Part shown: positions 13,546 through 14,262 of the stretch, piece after piece | Layout of the letters: each line of letters starts with the position of its first letter | How positions within the stretch are numbered: the stretch's first letter is position 1 | Assembly: GCA_029934675.1 (NCBI GenBank) | Contig: JAOZLT010000011.1 | Location: forward strand, 1 to 14,262 | Source: Candidatus Altimarinota bacterium | Lineage (GTDB): Bacteria > Patescibacteriota > Gracilibacteria > UM-FILTER-43-11 | Direction of reading: 5' to 3' | Length of the DNA stretch: 14,262 nucleotides | The notes under the pieces: generated by a model | The model's input: the letters and a program-made list of their open reading frames with translations, nothing else | Told to the model about the DNA's origin: nothing | Databases searched by the model: none | Position numbers and translations under genes: made by a program

Positions 13546-13908
13546 ATGACAAACGAAAACTTACCTACTGGTTATCATAGAATTATGGATAAATTGCTTT
13601 TAGGAGCTGCTAAGAATATACACAGTGCAGTTATGAATAGTTATGATATTTACTTTGACTTCAAAAATGGTGCAAACGACAATATGTCTTTTGATCAACT
13701 TCAGAAAGAATTAATCGAATCTGCAGATCGCGTAAAAGAAATACGAGAAAGATTTACAAAAGCATTGGAACATTCAACCGAAGAAGAAATCAGAAAAGTT
13801 GCAGCCGAATATGGATATGGCAAAGACATTAAAGCTTTCATGTCATTAGGATCTACTTTTAGAGAAAGAACCATAAAAGCCCTAGAAAAAGTAAAAACAG
13901 TAGCCTAG
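13546..13908 (+). CDS. Hypothetical small helical protein
   Basis: 120 residues; family not recognised. It is soluble and mainly helical, with an N-terminal GYHRIMDKLLLGAAKNIHSA stretch, a charged coiled-coil-like middle (QLQKELIESADRVKEIRERF, ~52-71) and a basic C-terminus (FRERTIKALEKVKTV). It has no signal peptide, no membrane helix and no cysteine. It has its own near-consensus promoter and is separated from the preceding pair by a terminator, so it is probably expressed independently and strongly. It shows no clear similarity to the two genes before it. The stop is TAG. Confidence 0.7.
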   Translation: MTNENLPTGYHRIMDKLLLGAAKNIHSAVMNSYDIYFDFKNGANDNMSFDQLQKELIESADRVKEIRERFTKALEHSTEEEIRKVAAEYGYGKDIKAFMSLGSTFRERTIKALEKVKTVA

Positions 13909-14262
13909 TAACTTGGGATTTAGAATTTTTTTAGCTTTCCCGCCAGAATGGCTTCGTCGGGCTAGCAGATTTTGAAACTTTGGATTTTTATTTTTCTTTA
14001 GAAAAATTTAGCCACCCCTCCACCTTCCCCAGAATCTCCATCAATGGCGAATTTTCCACGTTAATACACAATACTCATCATTTGTTTGTGTTTGAAAAAT
14101 AGACCTAAACCATAACACAAATACATAACCATAAAGCGAATTTAGCTTTTTGGTATTTTGATGGGTCAGGAGTTTTTTTCCTTGAATAAATAATTCACCC
14201 ATAAATCTTAGCTATATGATATAAAAAGAATTTAGTGTCAGTTATACCACAAACAAGAGCTT
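13909..14262. other. Noncoding right end of the window
   Basis: No gene seen on either strand. An imperfect GC-rich hairpin lies at 13932-13964: TAG/CTA and CCCG/CGGG arms around GCC-AGAAT-GGC. It may end the 13546 transcript or be another interspersed repeat. AT-rich stem-loops follow near 13987-14012 (ATTTTTC with GAAAAAT) and 14133-14149 (AAAGC/GCTTT). Confidence 0.4.

Noticed and set aside
1..14262. UGA-to-glycine genetic code
   Set aside because: All conserved proteins are full length with glycine encoded by GGN at key motifs, and no frame needs readthrough of TGA.

Overview
This window looks like chromosomal DNA from an AT-rich bacterium, probably a Patescibacteria/CPR-type lineage. 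That placement is an inference from three things: the end of a bacterial ribosomal protein L20 gene, a V/A-type rather than F-type rotary ATPase, and GC-rich palindromes plus AT-rich repeats in the gaps between genes, which I recall as common in such genomes. The standard genetic code fits every gene. All sixteen genes end in TAA (12) or TAG (4), none in TGA.

Layout: (1) 1-333, the 3' end of rplT with an unusual charged, repeat-bearing C-terminal tail. (2) 334-786, a noncoding stretch with strong stem-loops, ending in an 11-bp direct-repeat array that carries repeated TATAAT boxes. (3) 787-1433, a type II toxin-antitoxin pair (ribbon-helix-helix antitoxin, RelE-like toxin). (4) 2364-1441 (minus), trxB, convergent with the toxin. 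(5) 11962-2534 (minus), a complete nine-gene V-type ATPase operon in the order G/H, I, K, E, C, F, A, B, D, read from a good sigma-70-type promoter at 12011-12039. (6) 12040-12433, noncoding, with a divergent promoter. (7) 12434-13908 (plus), three small unrecognised helical proteins: two look like divergent paralogues in one transcript, followed by a strong terminator, and the third has its own promoter. (8) 13909-14262, no gene seen.

The ATPase genes together encode a full machine: catalytic A and regulatory B, central stalk D, F and C, peripheral stalk E and G/H, membrane stator I and ring K. Subunit K carries all the residues that bind Na+ in the Enterococcus hirae enzyme, so this is predicted to be a sodium-translocating rotor.

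The most unusual part is the spacing inside that operon. Gaps of about 40-160 bp, where such genes usually abut, are filled by three different repeat families, each present exactly twice: alpha in the K/I and B/D gaps, beta in the F/A and A/B gaps, gamma in the E/C and C/F gaps. One beta copy is interrupted by a 21-bp palindrome flanked by a 6-bp duplication. The gamma copy before subunit C pairs almost perfectly with that gene's start codon, which suggests translational control of individual subunits.
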